Assembly: GCA_014529385.2 (NCBI GenBank)
Contig: CM043958.1
Coordinates: 153,285,293-153,349,292, forward strand
Source of the DNA: Adiantum capillus-veneris
Taxonomy: Eukaryota; Streptophyta; Polypodiopsida; Polypodiales; Pteridaceae
Length of the DNA: 64,000 bases
Direction of reading: 5' to 3'
A program made the position numbers and the translations under genes. Shown one piece after another: positions 25,999 to 36,323 of the stretch. The stretch's first letter is position 1. Each line of letters begins with the position of its first letter. The notes under the pieces are model-generated. The model saw nothing but the letters and a program-made list of their open reading frames with translations, ran no database searches and was not told the origin of the DNA.

Positions 25999-26787
25999 CT
26001 AAATTTCTGCCAGTGTGCGTGCTTCTAGTAGGATGGAGCTGTAGGGTTGAATGTGATAGGTTCTGAGTGGGACATAGAAACAGGATACGGAATGTCAAAA
26101 CACACATAAAAAACCACAAGTGCCTAAAGAGATCTGAATACAATTGACCTTGTTTCTCCTTCTGCAAAGTTGAGAAAAAGTCCATGTTCTTGGAAATATT
26201 GAGGAAACGGAAGGCTTGTATCTGCAATTCGGTGCCTGAAAGAATAACATTGACAGCACCTAATGTGATCCTTGCATGTTCTGTTGTGGAGATCACAAAT
26301 GCTTTAGAAGAATATAGGAAAAACAAAGATTGAACAATTATGCAAGCATCTCATCATTTGGGGCAGTTTACCACGAAGTTGGATTGAATAGTTTCTTTTC
26401 CACAGTTAAGTTGCTGAGCTGAAACTGCTCAAACACCGGTCAAATAGACAGGAAGAGGAGAAAGTGGCATACCAGCTCATGCCTGTAGGAGGTTCAGGAA
26501 GAGAGGCAATGACTGAAACATTTCCTGAGTTGAAGCCTATGTAGATGTCTCCTAGTGCAATTTGGCATTCTGTACTGGCCTTGTCAGAGATGAGGCTTAC
26601 GGCAATGAAGGAGCTGTGTGAAATAGTCAATATAACAATCAAAATCGGGAATCAACGACCTCGAAGCAAACAAAAGCAAGGAGACTACCTGTCCAGATTT
26701 TCCCAGTCAGGTTCATTGATTTGGACACCATGCCATTGGATGTTTTCGAGCCTAACAAAATCCTTGCGCTGCATGCCAGCCAACATC
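25999..26787 (-). CDS. Isoamylase-type starch-debranching enzyme, 3'-terminal four exons
   Basis: Four exons with GT-AG borders and compatible phases: 26787-26689 (the start could instead be 26768), 26613-26473, 26235-26149 and 26062-25999, ending in TAG. Their translation contains IQWHGVQINEPDWENLD, GDIYIGFNSGNV, SLPEPPTGMSW, HRIADTSLPFPQYF and YSSILLEAR. This is the C-terminal region of GH13 isoamylases, which remove alpha-1,6 branches during starch synthesis or breakdown in plastids. The codons split at the three junctions rejoin to sensible residues (S, W, R), which is strong support. The catalytic barrel (N-terminal 600 or so residues) is not seen to the right, where TE sequence begins at 27.6 kb. 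The gene may continue across a very long intron or be a truncated fragment. LPFP hints at an ISA2-like form; this is weak. Confidence 0.85.
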
Positions 26788-27600
26788 CTAGATTATGTAA
26801 GAGGCATCTAGACATGTGAAACAGCTTCTGCCAGAGCTTAAAGCGAATGGAGTGTTTTACGTCTGTTTTCTAAGTGATAAACAACAAGCATATCCATCAT
26901 ATTTAACAAGCATACCAGAGCATATGACAAGAAGCAACAACTAAAGCCTGCAAGCACTGGCACAGAGATGGATATGCAAGTTATTATGAACAACAAAGGG
27001 AGTGCATAATCCCATCCAGGCTGTCTATATATGCTTTCATATGACAATAGATTGGAATGATCTGAGTTTATCAATTATCAGAAGGGCCAGAAAAAAGACC
27101 AAATCAAGATTGGAACACATTTGCCTGAAAAATAAATAAGTTTATAGGGTGTCTAAACCTCATTCTTCCCATCTGCCAATGACGTGTCATCCCCTCTTTC
27201 CCCCTTTTGAAATAAATCAAATATTTTGTCCTGTTTTATTTCAAGGTGTTGACAATAATCCTTCGGATTCCCTGCAGGAAATATGGTACAAACAGTCGCC
27301 TGCCTGAAGACTAGTATGTGCCTCAGCTTTGATGCACCCTCTCACAACATGGGTGTGCCCAAACAGCTACAGGGGTGTCGGTAGCATACTTTAGTACACA
27401 AGACCCATCGTGTGTAAAATGCAATATCTGCAGCAGTAGCCTAATATTAGAGATGTATGTCTGGTCCTGGTGAAGCCAACAGAATGCTCTCCAAAAAGAT
27501 ACCGACTCTTTTCGTGTTGTTACCGCCTATAAGCAATGTGTGGGGGGTTCTCATTAAGTATAACATTCAATGGTGACGAGTTTTAGGGTTAGGGTTTTTG
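26788..27600. other. Sequence upstream of the visible isoamylase exons, no exon found
   Basis: Expected to hold intron and earlier isoamylase exons on the minus strand. Neither a GDE-type active-site motif nor other barrel motifs could be found. A minus frame (27074-26838) encodes a hydrophobic stretch without family resemblance. TTTTAGGGTTAGGG occurs near 27578. Confidence 0.35.
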
Positions 27601-27639
27601 GGTCATAGTTGCAACTGTTCATTTCGTTCGTTTGGCCAA

Positions 27640-28290
27640 TCACGGACTCTCTCTCCCTAGAAAGGTGGTCCATGCCAATCTCTTCAGACGTGGAAGGCAC
27701 CCTTTGAGATTGTCGAGGATGGCAAGAAGGTTCTCCCTATCTTGTGCACCAAGGACAAGATCTCGTCACCTCTTGCCAAGGTTAAGGAGGCTTTATAGAA
27801 GTCTCAAGAACGGTATAAGAGAGCAGCAGACAAGCATCGATGTGACTTGCCATTAAAGAAAGATGACTGGGTACTCCTTAGGTTTCAAAAGGCAACTTAG
27901 AGAGAAGAAGAGTAAGAAGAAGCTTTTCCCAAAGCTAAGTATGTGATATTGTGGCCCTTTCTAAATTTTAAAGAAGATCAACAATATATACTTTGACTGA
28001 AAAAGTTGCTAGATACTTGGAGGGATTCACAATGCTTTTCATGCGAGTCTGCTACAACCTTTCAAAGGTGAGGCGCCTGAGGATAGGGAGCAATAGGTGC
28101 AACTAAAGGTAGAAGAAACCGAGGAGATTCTTATACCTGAGCAGGCCCAAACGCACAAGAAAAGAATGAAGGGAAAACTCGTCCAGAAATACTTGGTCAA
28201 GTTCAAGAACTACCCTGTTCTTGATGCGACGTGGATGAATTGCAGATACTCCTTAGATACTAGAGCATTACCTTGAGGCTTTTGGTTTAA
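27640..28290 (+). pseudogene. pol: Gypsy integrase C-terminus and chromodomain remnant
   Basis: Plus strand. The content matches the integrase tail of the other gypsy copies: PFEIVEDGKKVLP (about 27700), KSQERYKRAADKHRCDLPLKKDDWVLLRF (27808-27890; compare 42448-42534), FPKAKYVILWPF, and a chromodomain with KYLVKFKNYPVLDATWM-like sequence (about 28190-28236). Stops at 27796-27798 and 27898 and several shifts break it. The RT and integrase core are missing to the left. Confidence 0.82.
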
Positions 28291-29100
28291 ATACGACTAT
28301 TCCAAAAGTGCACATCGATTCAATGAATTGAATCTAGTGGAGTGCGTGCTGCACAAGAGAGGAGCCACTTGACTTCTTTGTCACAAATTGCCCCAAATTG
28401 AAATTTGTCTTTGACATTCTGGGGGTGCTGATGTGCTAAGAGTGCTACGCATAGTGAATGCTATGATATTTGATGTTATAATTGGAATTCCTTAAAACTG
28501 ATTGCTTGATATACAATGCAAATGTGTGTTTGTTTGAGTATGTAAGGTGAAATATGAATGATTACAATTTCGTGTCTTAAGATCTCGACAAATGATGATG
28601 TGAATATGATTGTTGATTGTTCAGTGACTAGTATTCTTTGTGCTAGTGCATGGTTTGAGTAGTCAAATGCATGTATGCATGGAGTCGGTGTCTATTGAGC
28701 TGGTTTATTGTTTACTATTTGTGTTGCACGCGTAATCAAGGGCAATTACTCCTCTTAAGGCAGGTCGTCACAGGAGAGGGGACCTAGTCCATGGCACTGT
28801 CGGAATCAGTGTGGGTGGGACGTAGTGTGAACCCGGCTAGTGTGGTTGGTCGCTTATAAAAGGAGGACATGGTCTTGTTTGTGGATGACAACATTCACTC
28901 GCACAGATCCAATGATCAGCCTGTAAAACAAGCTAGGCGTACACAAGGTCACCTTGAGGAAGTGAGGCCGACGGGTATGGGATGCTTGGAGCAGAATTTG
29001 GCAGTCTGCGTAATCCGCCGCTTTTTCCGCCCCAAATTACAAGATTGGTGAGGTTTATCTCACATGTTGACTTTTGGGCGCCATAGAAAACAGTTGACTT
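28291..29100. other. Gypsy 3' non-coding region with palindrome relic
   Basis: No coding signal. GTAATCAAGGGCAATTAC at about 28732-28749 resembles the pre-polypurine palindrome of the other copies, followed by a purine-poor tract. Probably a decayed 3' end of the fragment before it. Confidence 0.4.
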
Positions 29101-29104
29101 TGAG

Positions 29105-29430
29105 CTTTCAAAAGACTTAATGGGACATGCCAAACAAGGTTCTCCTATGCATGCCGACTCATTGACTTCTCCTACAGACACGCCAGTGTCCACCTCAAGA
29201 GGGCAAGAGTCTTCGACTGAAGAGAGAGAACCAAGGGAGCCAGATGAAAGTTCATCACAAGATTCCGGAGAAGTTAGGGAATCAGATGATAGTGCATTCG
29301 AGGGTTCCGACAAACCAAGGAAACCAGATACAAGTTCATCGGAGGATTCCAAAAAAGAAAGAGGATCACATGATAGTGCATCCGAGGGTTCCGATGAAGC
29401 AAGGGAATCAGCTAATAGTTCATCATAGAA
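29105..29430 (+). pseudogene. gag: gag C-terminal fragment expanded into a Ser/Asp/Glu minisatellite
   Basis: GHAKQGSPMHADSLTSPTD at 29123-29180 matches GHAKQGFAMHAGTLTYLTD of the gag at 40217-40273. The downstream part repeats a unit of about 51 bp (an SSxDSxExxExxD type) from about 29220 to 29428 before a TAG. It looks like a gag linker that has expanded by repeat slippage. No zinc knuckle follows. Confidence 0.65.
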
Positions 29431-29477
29431 TTCCAAAGATTCACATTGAGCTGCTAGTGGACAAGGGAGGCAACGGG

Positions 29478-29621
29478 GCTACCGATAGGTCACAGGGCAC
29501 ATGAAAAGAACAAAAAGGTAAGCTAGGTCCACCGGATAATTTGGTGTTGGCTACCGATAGGTCACAGGGCACATGAAAAGAACAAAAAGGTAAGCTAGGT
29601 CCACCGGATAATTTGGTGTTG
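29478..29621. repeat. 72-bp tandem duplication
   Basis: GCTACCGATAGGTCACAGGG begins at 29478 and 29550; the two units appear identical, indicating a very recent duplication. Confidence 0.95.
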
Positions 29622-29627
29622 GGTACT

Positions 29628-29832
29628 TTTTGGCCCTCGATGTAAAGTGGATGGAGGAAAACATCACAAATTCTCTTCAGAGAGAGCTGTACCTTGAAGC
29701 TTTTGGATTATTAGCAGTGTCTATGCCAAAAGTTACCGATCATCAGGTTGAATCTGGTGCGGTGCCGACTGCACAAGGGAAGCCACTCCACTCCTTTGTC
29801 ACAAATTGCCTAGAATCTGGATGTGATGGCTA
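29628..29832 (+). pseudogene. pol: Chromodomain tail of a gypsy polyprotein
   Basis: ALDVKWMEENITN at about 29633-29668 and ELYLEAFGL align with ALDAKWMEENDLAN and ELYLEDFSL at 42855-42930. The frame ends at 29832, and 3' non-coding sequence leads to the LTR start at 30384. Confidence 0.75.
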
Positions 29833-30383
29833 AGTGAATGAGAACTGGATGAGATTCTAGTGCATCAAGATGTTTATCTCGATGAGATGACTGGATACTC
29901 TGGTGAGCACATCAAGAGTTCCGGAAGGATGAGATGGGTGCATAGTGATCTAGGTGCATCAAGAGTTTTGGACGGAATGAGATGGCTAGATTGAATAATT
30001 AAAACACGGTGCTCAGTGTGAACTAAGTGTGTGATTTTGTGCACTGCATGCTATGTGGATGTACTGTCTTGTGGGGATGGTCATGGGCATGGTTTGCTTG
30101 TTTGAAATGTGAAAAGAAAGGATATGAATCTGATAGTAACAAGATTTAGCAGATCAAGACATCCGTGAAAAGATTAGCGCGATCTGGATGTGATTGCTAA
30201 ATAGGTCACAATGATCATGATTTGTATCTAAGACCCTCCTGTGATTGATCATTGAGTGATGTCTTTGTAGCAATGCTGGATTGGTGGAGTCTAGTGCATG
30301 GGTACATAGAAAGTTTCTGATTTTTAGCTGTTTTTGCAGGCATGATCAAGGGCGATTACAATTCTTGATCAAGGGGGGGGAAA
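29833..30383 (+). other. Gypsy 3' non-coding region and polypurine tract
   Basis: No gene. It ends in GATCAAGGGCGATTAC (a relic of the pre-PPT palindrome) and a G-rich tract CAAGGGGGGGGAAA (30370-30383) immediately before the LTR start TGCCACAAAATG. Confidence 0.6.
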
Positions 30384-30819
30384 TGCCACAAAATGATGAT
30401 GTGGCGTGCCCAACTGGAAGAGAAATGGTTGAGAGGACAAGAGGAACTAAACCCAGAAGACGGGCCGAGGAGCCTAGGGGGGGTTAGGGATTAGAAATCC
30501 TAACCCCTACCAACTTAAAGAACTTCTGAGCACTAGCAGAGATGCCTAACCCAAAAATATGACATGCTTGACATCTGAGACTAATTTTCATAAAACGCAC
30601 TGATATGTTGATGTGGCAATTGTACGGACTTCCGTGATTTACGCTATAGTGATGACATGGCAAGTTGTATGGATTTTTGCGTTTTGCGCTATTGGATTTT
30701 TGGCCATTTTTTTTGCGTGGAGCTTTTGAGCAGATGCTTTTGGGGCTCTGCTTTTGAGCTACCCTTGTACGTTTATAAGTGCTCAGAGGGCAAGTCTTTC
30801 TGAGAGCATCTGGACGTAG
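30384..30819 (+). repeat. Left part of a plus-strand LTR (interrupted)
   Basis: Starts TGCCACAAAATGATG after a polypurine tract. It is cut at 30819 by the minus-strand element and resumes at 34266. The five bases before the break are CGTAG, those after the inserted element CGCAG, fitting a target-site duplication with one mutation. Confidence 0.78.
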
Positions 30820-31399
30820 TGTAACAGACTTGGACACTCCAAGTCAAGAATCAATCACAACAGCACCAAATAACCACTTCAAAACAATTCACAGATCACA
30901 ATAGATTTGCACTGGCCCGGCGGAGTTCCGTGCCTAGAGATATTGGCCCCAAAGACTGGCGCCCCTTTCGGTATTTCTTTTTGTATTAATCAATTCAAAG
31001 TACAAGAGAGTGGGTCGGGATTCACTCTCAGACTCTGTGTCCAGATGTTCTGAGAAGTGAGGCCCTCACCACTAATTTAAAGGTTACAAGGGATGTCAAA
31101 AGCAGAGCCCCAAAAGCTTCAAATCAAAAGCAATTGCTCTCTCTCTCTCTCACAGAGAGTCAAAACTTGAAAGCAAAAGCATTCTCTCTAGAGACTCTTT
31201 CTCATTGCATAGAGAAAAAGCAAGATTCGCGTCGCTCATCACTAAAAAAAAAAAAAAAATCAAAAAAGAAGAAAAGAAAAAAAAGCCTCCGCGATTTCCG
31301 GAAACTAGGGTTTTTGGCAGAAATTAGGGTTTGCAGGAATTTTAGGGTTTTTGGCAGAAATTAGGTTTCTGCTGTCCGCCACGTCATCACTTTGTGACA
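30820..31399 (-). repeat. 3' LTR of the nested minus gypsy element
   Basis: In plus coordinates opens TGTAACAGACTTGG and ends TTTGTGACA; on the minus strand it reads TGTCACAAAGTG to TCTGTTACA. It matches 33849-34260 closely, with a poly-A tract and TTAGGG-like motifs (31300-31370). The shared 38-bp LTR block lies at 30943-30980. Confidence 0.85.
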
Positions 31400-31438
31400 T
31401 ATCCCCCTCTTGAAAGCATTGTAATCGACCGCGATTAC
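31400..31438 (-). promoter_or_regulatory. Polypurine tract and adjacent palindrome
   Basis: On the minus strand GTAATCG-CGGT-CGATTAC (31438-31421) is followed by TTTCAAGAGGGGGATA and the LTR start. The purine tract primes plus-strand DNA synthesis; the palindrome recurs in the other gypsy copies at the same place. Confidence 0.7.
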
Positions 31439-31994
31439 GCTTGCAAAACCGACAAAAGCTATAAACTGTCTTAGCAGACACTGACTGTTAGTACCTACGT
31501 ACTAGGAACACACATCTAGCACATGTACAAAATCGACAGTCACATCACACGACATCACCAAACATCACAGGACATCACATGACATTCAACATTCATTCGG
31601 ATCTTAGACCATGATTTATCGGCAATGTAGCTAGCTATCACATCTAGGTCCGATCGGGCCCTCATCGATGTCCAATTGACTAACCCCTATTGCAACCATG
31701 TCTATTCGAGATCAAGTAGACCAAAATGCTGCAGTCATTTCGTCTATCCGTTCCTGCACTCACAAGAAGTCAAGAACAACTCAGTATCATAATCAGGAAT
31801 TCCATTTCATAAAGTCATCCAGCAGAATACTGTCAGCTATCGGTATCCCTGAAGCTCAAAGAGACATCAGTGACTTTAGTATCAAAATCGAGGCATCTGT
31901 TGACAAGGGAGCGGAGTGACTTCCCTCTTGTGCATCCCACTGCACCAGATCTCCGGCCAAGCTGAATTCTGGGTTCCGTTTGGAGTAGACTATG

Positions 31995-33849
31995 CTAAAC
32001 CAAAATATCGAGGTAAAGTTTCACAATCCGAGGAGTATCTGCTAGGTCCTCCTCCTCCATCCACTTCGCATCAAATGCAAGAAAGTTCTTGAACTTAACC
32101 AAGAACCGCCTTCGGACTTTACCTTTCTTCGTATCGTTATGTGCCAAAATTTGTTCAGGAACAAGGATCTCCTCGTTTTCTTCCACTTCGGGTTGCTCAT
32201 CAGGCTCCCCATCATCAGGCACATCACCCTTAACAGGTTTCAAGAGACTCACATGCAATGCATTGTGAATCCTCCAAGTATCTGGCAGTTTCAATCGGAA
32301 GGAGACATAATTTATGTTGTCAGTGATCTGGAAAGGTTCGTAGTATCACATACTAAGCTTTGGAAAAAGCCTCTCCTTTCCCTTTTTCTTTCGTAGGCGT
32401 GCCTTCTCAAAAGTAAGAGCACCCAATCAACCTCCTTCAGTTTTAAGTCGCGACGATGGCGATCCGCTGCCTTTTTTTGTCGTTCTTGAGACTTCTGCAA
32501 AGTCTCGCGAACCTCGGCAAAAGCCGTATCCAAATCTCGCGAATATTCATCCGCTTCAAATATCTAATCTTTCGTGCTCAGGAAGGATGGAACCTTCGCA
32601 ACACTTTCAACAATCTCACATGGCGTCTTCCCTGTCGAAGAGTGTATCATGTTATTGTGGGCAAATTCCACCAAAGGTAAGTTCTATTCCCATTGAGTCT
32701 TCTGATCCGAGATACAAGACTTCAATAAATCTAAAATCACTGAATTGGCAATCTCAAATTGCCCGTCAGTCTGCAAGTGGAACGATGACGAGAACTGCAA
32801 CTGCGTGCCAATGTTCTCCCAAATTGCCTTCCAAAACAAACTCATAAATCTGGGGTCTCTGTCGGAGACAATCCTCTCAGACGTGCCATGTAATCGGAAA
32901 ATTATCGTGATCATTCTGTGTTCTTGGGAGATCAAAAATGAAATCCATTTCAATATTTTCCCTAGGGCGGGTGGGTATGGGTAAAGGCTGTAACAATTCT
33001 TGTGCCTTATGCCTGTCAAACTTGACCTTATGGCATACTACGCACAAACTCTTCCACATCCTTTTTGAGTCTCGGCCAAAAGAAGTATCTCTCTACCCCT
33101 TCATGATGGTAGCAATGCCGCGGTGACCCGTAAAAGGTGGACAGTGGTATCATAACCTTTTCCCGCAACGGCTATGTAACGCACAACATAGTCTTTCTCA
33201 TCAAGTAGCCTTCTCGAAGGGAGTATCCAGCTACTGTCTCCCCATCCCGTATCCGTGTGAAAATATATGCAAAATCTGTATCTGTGGCATACTGATCGAC
33301 CATATCCTCGAAGCTCCTATGATGTATCGCGGAAATAGCCAGAACCAATGGCTTCCGAGACAACGCATTTGTCACCACATTCTTCTATCCCTGCACATGG
33401 ACAATCTGGAAGTGAAACTCTGACAAGATGTTCGCCCACCGCATCTGCTTTTCCGAAAGCTGCTTCTGTGGCAAGAAGTAGCGCAAACTCTGATGGTCTG
33501 TAAACACAGTAAAATCTGCTCCGAGTAGGTAATCCCGCAACTGAGTAAGAGCATGGATAACCACCAAAAGCTCTTTCTCATAAATCTGTGCTATCATCTC
33601 CGGCCTAGAGAACAATCGGCTCTCGTAAGCAATGACATGGTCTTCTTGCATCAAGACCGCACCCAGACTACGACCATAAGCATCACAAAATACTTCAAAT
33701 GACTTCTGCAAGTCCGACAAAGTCAAATTTGGTTCTGTAGTCAATTTCTCTTTCAATGTCTGAAAGAAAGTCACCTCTGTGGATCCCCACGAGAAAGGGA
33801 CACAGAGATCATATGCTTCAAAGATAAAAAAAAAGTATCTCTGAAGCAT
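31995..33849 (-). pseudogene. pol: RNase H, integrase and chromodomain of the nested minus element
   Basis: Minus strand. The RT/RNase H connection starts at 33849; RNase H shows CDAYGRSLGAVLMQ and TDHQSLRYFLP and ends near 33390, and NALSRKP (33370) resumes after a stop. Integrase: finger region (33250-33040), EMDFIFDLP, then SDRDPRFMSLFWKAIW (about 32880) and TDGQFEIAN, keeping the acidic triad in broken frames. Next come KSQERQKKAADRHRRDLKLKE (about 32500-32430) and a chromodomain (FLVKFKNFLAFDAKWMEEED, about 32108-32050). At least five stops or shifts. No RT palm remains. Confidence 0.88.
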
Positions 33850-34260
33850 ATTGGCCCCAAAGACTGGCGCCCCTTTCGGTATTTCTTTTTGTATTAATCA
33901 ATTCAAAGTACAAGAGAGTGGGTCGGGATTCACTCTTAGACTTTGCGTCCAGATGGTCTGAGAAGTGAGGCCCTCACCACTAATTTAAAGGTTACAAGGG
34001 ATTCCCAAAAGCAGAGCCCTAAAAGCTTCAAATCAAAAGCAACTGCTCACAGAGAGTAAAAACTTGAAAGCAAAAGCATTCTCTCTCTTTCTCATTGCAT
34101 AGAGAAAAAGCAAGATTCGTGTCGCTCATCATTAAAAAAAAATTTTTTTTTAAAAAGAAAAAAAGAAAAAAAGAAAAAAAAGCCTCTGCGATTTCTGGAA
34201 ATTAGGGTTTTTGGCAGAAATTAGGGTTTTTGCTGTCCGCCACGTCATCACTTTGTGACA
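33849..34260 (-). repeat. 5' LTR of the nested minus gypsy element (3' end deleted)
   Basis: Co-linear with 30943-31399, starting exactly at TTGGCCCCAAAGACTGGCG and ending TTTGTGACA. It carries a long A/T-homopolymer tract (34133-34180) and TTAGGG-like motifs. Missing the terminal segment that would border the primer site. Confidence 0.82.
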
Positions 34261-34265
34261 CGCAG

Positions 34266-34492
34266 AGTCTCGGATAGAGTTGGACCTTTGGCAGTTGTAC
34301 TTTGAGAAGCGCAATAATATTGAAATAGCGAAAGGGGCGTCAATCTTTGGGGCCAATGTGTCTTGGTTCGGAACTCCGCCGTGCCATGTCGACTCTCCTT
34401 CTCTCTCTCTCCCTATATAAGTTCAATGATTATGCAGTTTCTGTTCGTGTGTTGCTATTGATTTCTCGCTTGGAGTGTCCAAGCTTGTAACC
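34266..34492 (+). repeat. Right part of the interrupted plus-strand LTR
   Basis: Continues the LTR begun at 30384; contains the shared LTR block (34322-34356), a short CT run and the end TGGAGTGTCCAAGCTTGTAA. A normal tRNA-iMet primer site is not evident directly after it. Confidence 0.7.
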
Positions 34493-34934
34493 GTTGCCAC
34501 CTCTATCGCCTCAGGCTTTTCCTCCTCCGACACCAGAAAGTGCAAGGGCTTCCTCTCGACAACCCACTCAGTCTTCTATTCCGATCGAGGCAGGAACATG
34601 GTTCAATCATCTGACTTCTACACAGTGCAACCGCCTTTGCCACCACCTCCCCCACCGCCACTTGGGTATAACGGTTGGAGCCTGTATGCATATCCCTATT
34701 ATCCACATCCTAGATTGTCAACGCATTAGCCCGAGGACTTCAAGGATGGTGGATCCATAGTAAAACTTTACAGCTTTTCGGGAGTGAGAGATAGAAAGAA
34801 AGCCTTACACTTCCTACAATAGCTTCACTAAAGAGTCAAAGATCTCTCGAGCAGTCAATTTTCTCATAGACAATGCTATGCATTGGTGAAGTTCTATAGC
34901 TACCAAAACCACACGATCCAAGGACTAGGCAAGC
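34493..34934 (+). pseudogene. gag: gag leader and gag core fragment, left of the LTR pair
   Basis: Contains a Pro-rich N-terminal segment (PPPPPPLGYN, about 34645-34672) and GGSIVKLYSFSGVRDRKKALHFLQ (about 34747-34818), equivalent to GGKGVSFTTFTGFDDRKKALSFLQ in the intact gag at 60855. The gag core is then split by the two LTRs at 34935-36318 and resumes at 36324. Confidence 0.7.
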
Positions 34935-35647
34935 TGTCACAAATGCGGGCACCACGTGCCAATAGAAAAGAACAGACTGAACAGACTTTTAGCACTTCAA
35001 TAACAACTGAACTGAAAGAGAGAGACGACACGCGACACGGAGTGGCGGAATTCCACCCCAGAGAGTATTGGCCCCAAACCTTGGCGCCCCTTTCGGTATT
35101 TCTTTATATTGCATCATCAAAGTACAAGCCGGTACTCCAAACTCTGCACCTTCTCCAGGAAGCATGCCAGAGAATGAGCCCTAGCCTCATATTTAAAGGC
35201 CCTTGGCCTGAAAAGCAGTTATAGTAAAAAGCCTTTAAAACTCAAAAGCTTCTGGTCCAAAAAGTAGTTTACATGAAAAACTTTCAAACTCAAAAGCTTA
35301 TGGTCCAAAAAGCAATGCCAAAAGCTGCCAACGTAATTTACGGAAATCCGTACAGCCTGCCATGTCATCATGTCAGCGCAATTTTCGGAATTTGTCTGCT
35401 GCCTTAGGGTTAGGGTTAGGGTTTCTGGCAGAAATTAGGGTTTGCAGGTTTTAGGGTTAGGGTTTCCAGAATTAGGGTTTCAGCAATTAGGGTTTCTGGC
35501 AGAAATTAGGGTTAGGGTTTTTCTGCACTCGGGCAACCACGTCATCACACTGTGACACTTCCTCTGTTGCTTGTTCTTCTTAGGGTTTAGGCCCCTCGGC
35601 CGAAAGCTCAGTTCTTTAGTAGGTCGACATGTCAGCAATTTGTCACA
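34935..35647 (-). repeat. Minus-oriented solo LTR, head-to-head with the next LTR
   Basis: Plus coordinates TGTCACAAATGCGG to AATTTGTCACA. Flanked by CAAGC at 34930-34934 and 35648-35652. It contains the shared LTR block (35068-35105) and many TTAGGG/TTTAGGG-like motifs at 35400-35530. There is no internal region on either side, so it is a solo LTR. Confidence 0.83.
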
Positions 35648-35652
35648 CAAGC

Positions 35653-36318
35653 TGTAACAAACTGTTGACGTGTCAAAGCCCTAAAGAATGGAACCAACTT
35701 GCAGATACTGGCTGAGGGGCCTAAACCCTAAGAAGGACAAGTAACAGAAGAAGAAGTTCTACCAACTTATGGGGACCCCGTTTGATGGGGCCCCAAGTGA
35801 CATAAAGGATTAAAATAAAGCAGGACCCGCACACACGCAAAAACTGATGACGTGGTAGATTTTCGAAAATTGCGATGGCATGATGACATGGCAGGCTGTA
35901 TGGATTTCCGTGATTCACGCTGGCAGCTTTTTGGCTTTGCTTTTGACCAGATGCTTTTGAGTTTGAAGGCTTTTCGCTGTAAACTGCTTTTGGAGCCTAG
36001 GGCCTTTAAATATGAGGTTAGGGCTCATACTCTGGCATGCTTCCTGAAGAAGGTGTAAAGTCTGGAGTACCGGCTTGTACTGTGTTGCTGCAATATAAAG
36101 AAATACCAAAACGAGCACCAAGGTTTGGGGCCAATACTCTCTGGGGTGGAATTTCGCCACTCCGTATCGCGTGTCGTTTCTCTCTTTCAGTTCAGTGGTT
36201 ATTGAAGTGCTAAAAGTTTGTTCAATCTGTTCTTTCTATTGGCACGTGGTGCTCGTCTTGTGACAGCGGTATCAGAGTCTGTTCTTTTCTATTGACATGT
36301 GGTGCAAGTCTTGTGACA
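35653..36318 (+). repeat. Plus-oriented LTR with duplicated end and internal primer-site relic
   Basis: Runs from TGTAACAAACTG to CTTGTGACA at 36318, followed by CAAGC (36319-36323). Its tail is duplicated: the first copy ends CTTGTGACA at 36265, then CGGTATCAGAGT (a mutated primer-binding site, 36267-36278), then a second tail. This looks like a recombination product between LTR ends. Shared LTR block at 36097-36134. Confidence 0.8.
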
Positions 36319-36323
36319 CAAGC

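Larger units (their letters stand above)
30820..34260 (-). mobile_element. Minus-strand gypsy element nested in an LTR, 5' internal part deleted
   Basis: Bounded by LTRs at 30820-31399 (3' LTR, complete) and 33849-34260 (5' LTR, missing about 125 bp of its 3' end). Flanks are CGTAG (30815-30819) and CGCAG (34261-34265), the 5-bp target duplication. One deletion has removed the LTR end, primer site, gag, protease and most RT, joining LTR to RT/RNase H at about 33848. The polypurine tract and its upstream palindrome (31421-31438) are retained. Confidence 0.82.

Noticed and set aside
26149-26787. Endo-beta-N-acetylglucosaminidase considered for the minus-strand exons
   Set aside because: Only the general pattern L-G-x-I and S-W matched; after joining exons the whole peptide fits the isoamylase C-terminus in order and length.
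28933-29436. 167-codon minus-strand frame rich in Ser-Asp-Glu
   Set aside because: Antisense shadow of the repeated plus-strand gag fragment at 29105-29430, whose identity is supported by homology.
34494-34760. Pro-rich frame as an extensin-like host protein
   Set aside because: It directly follows an LTR and leads into a gag core (KKALHFLQ); best explained as gag leader.
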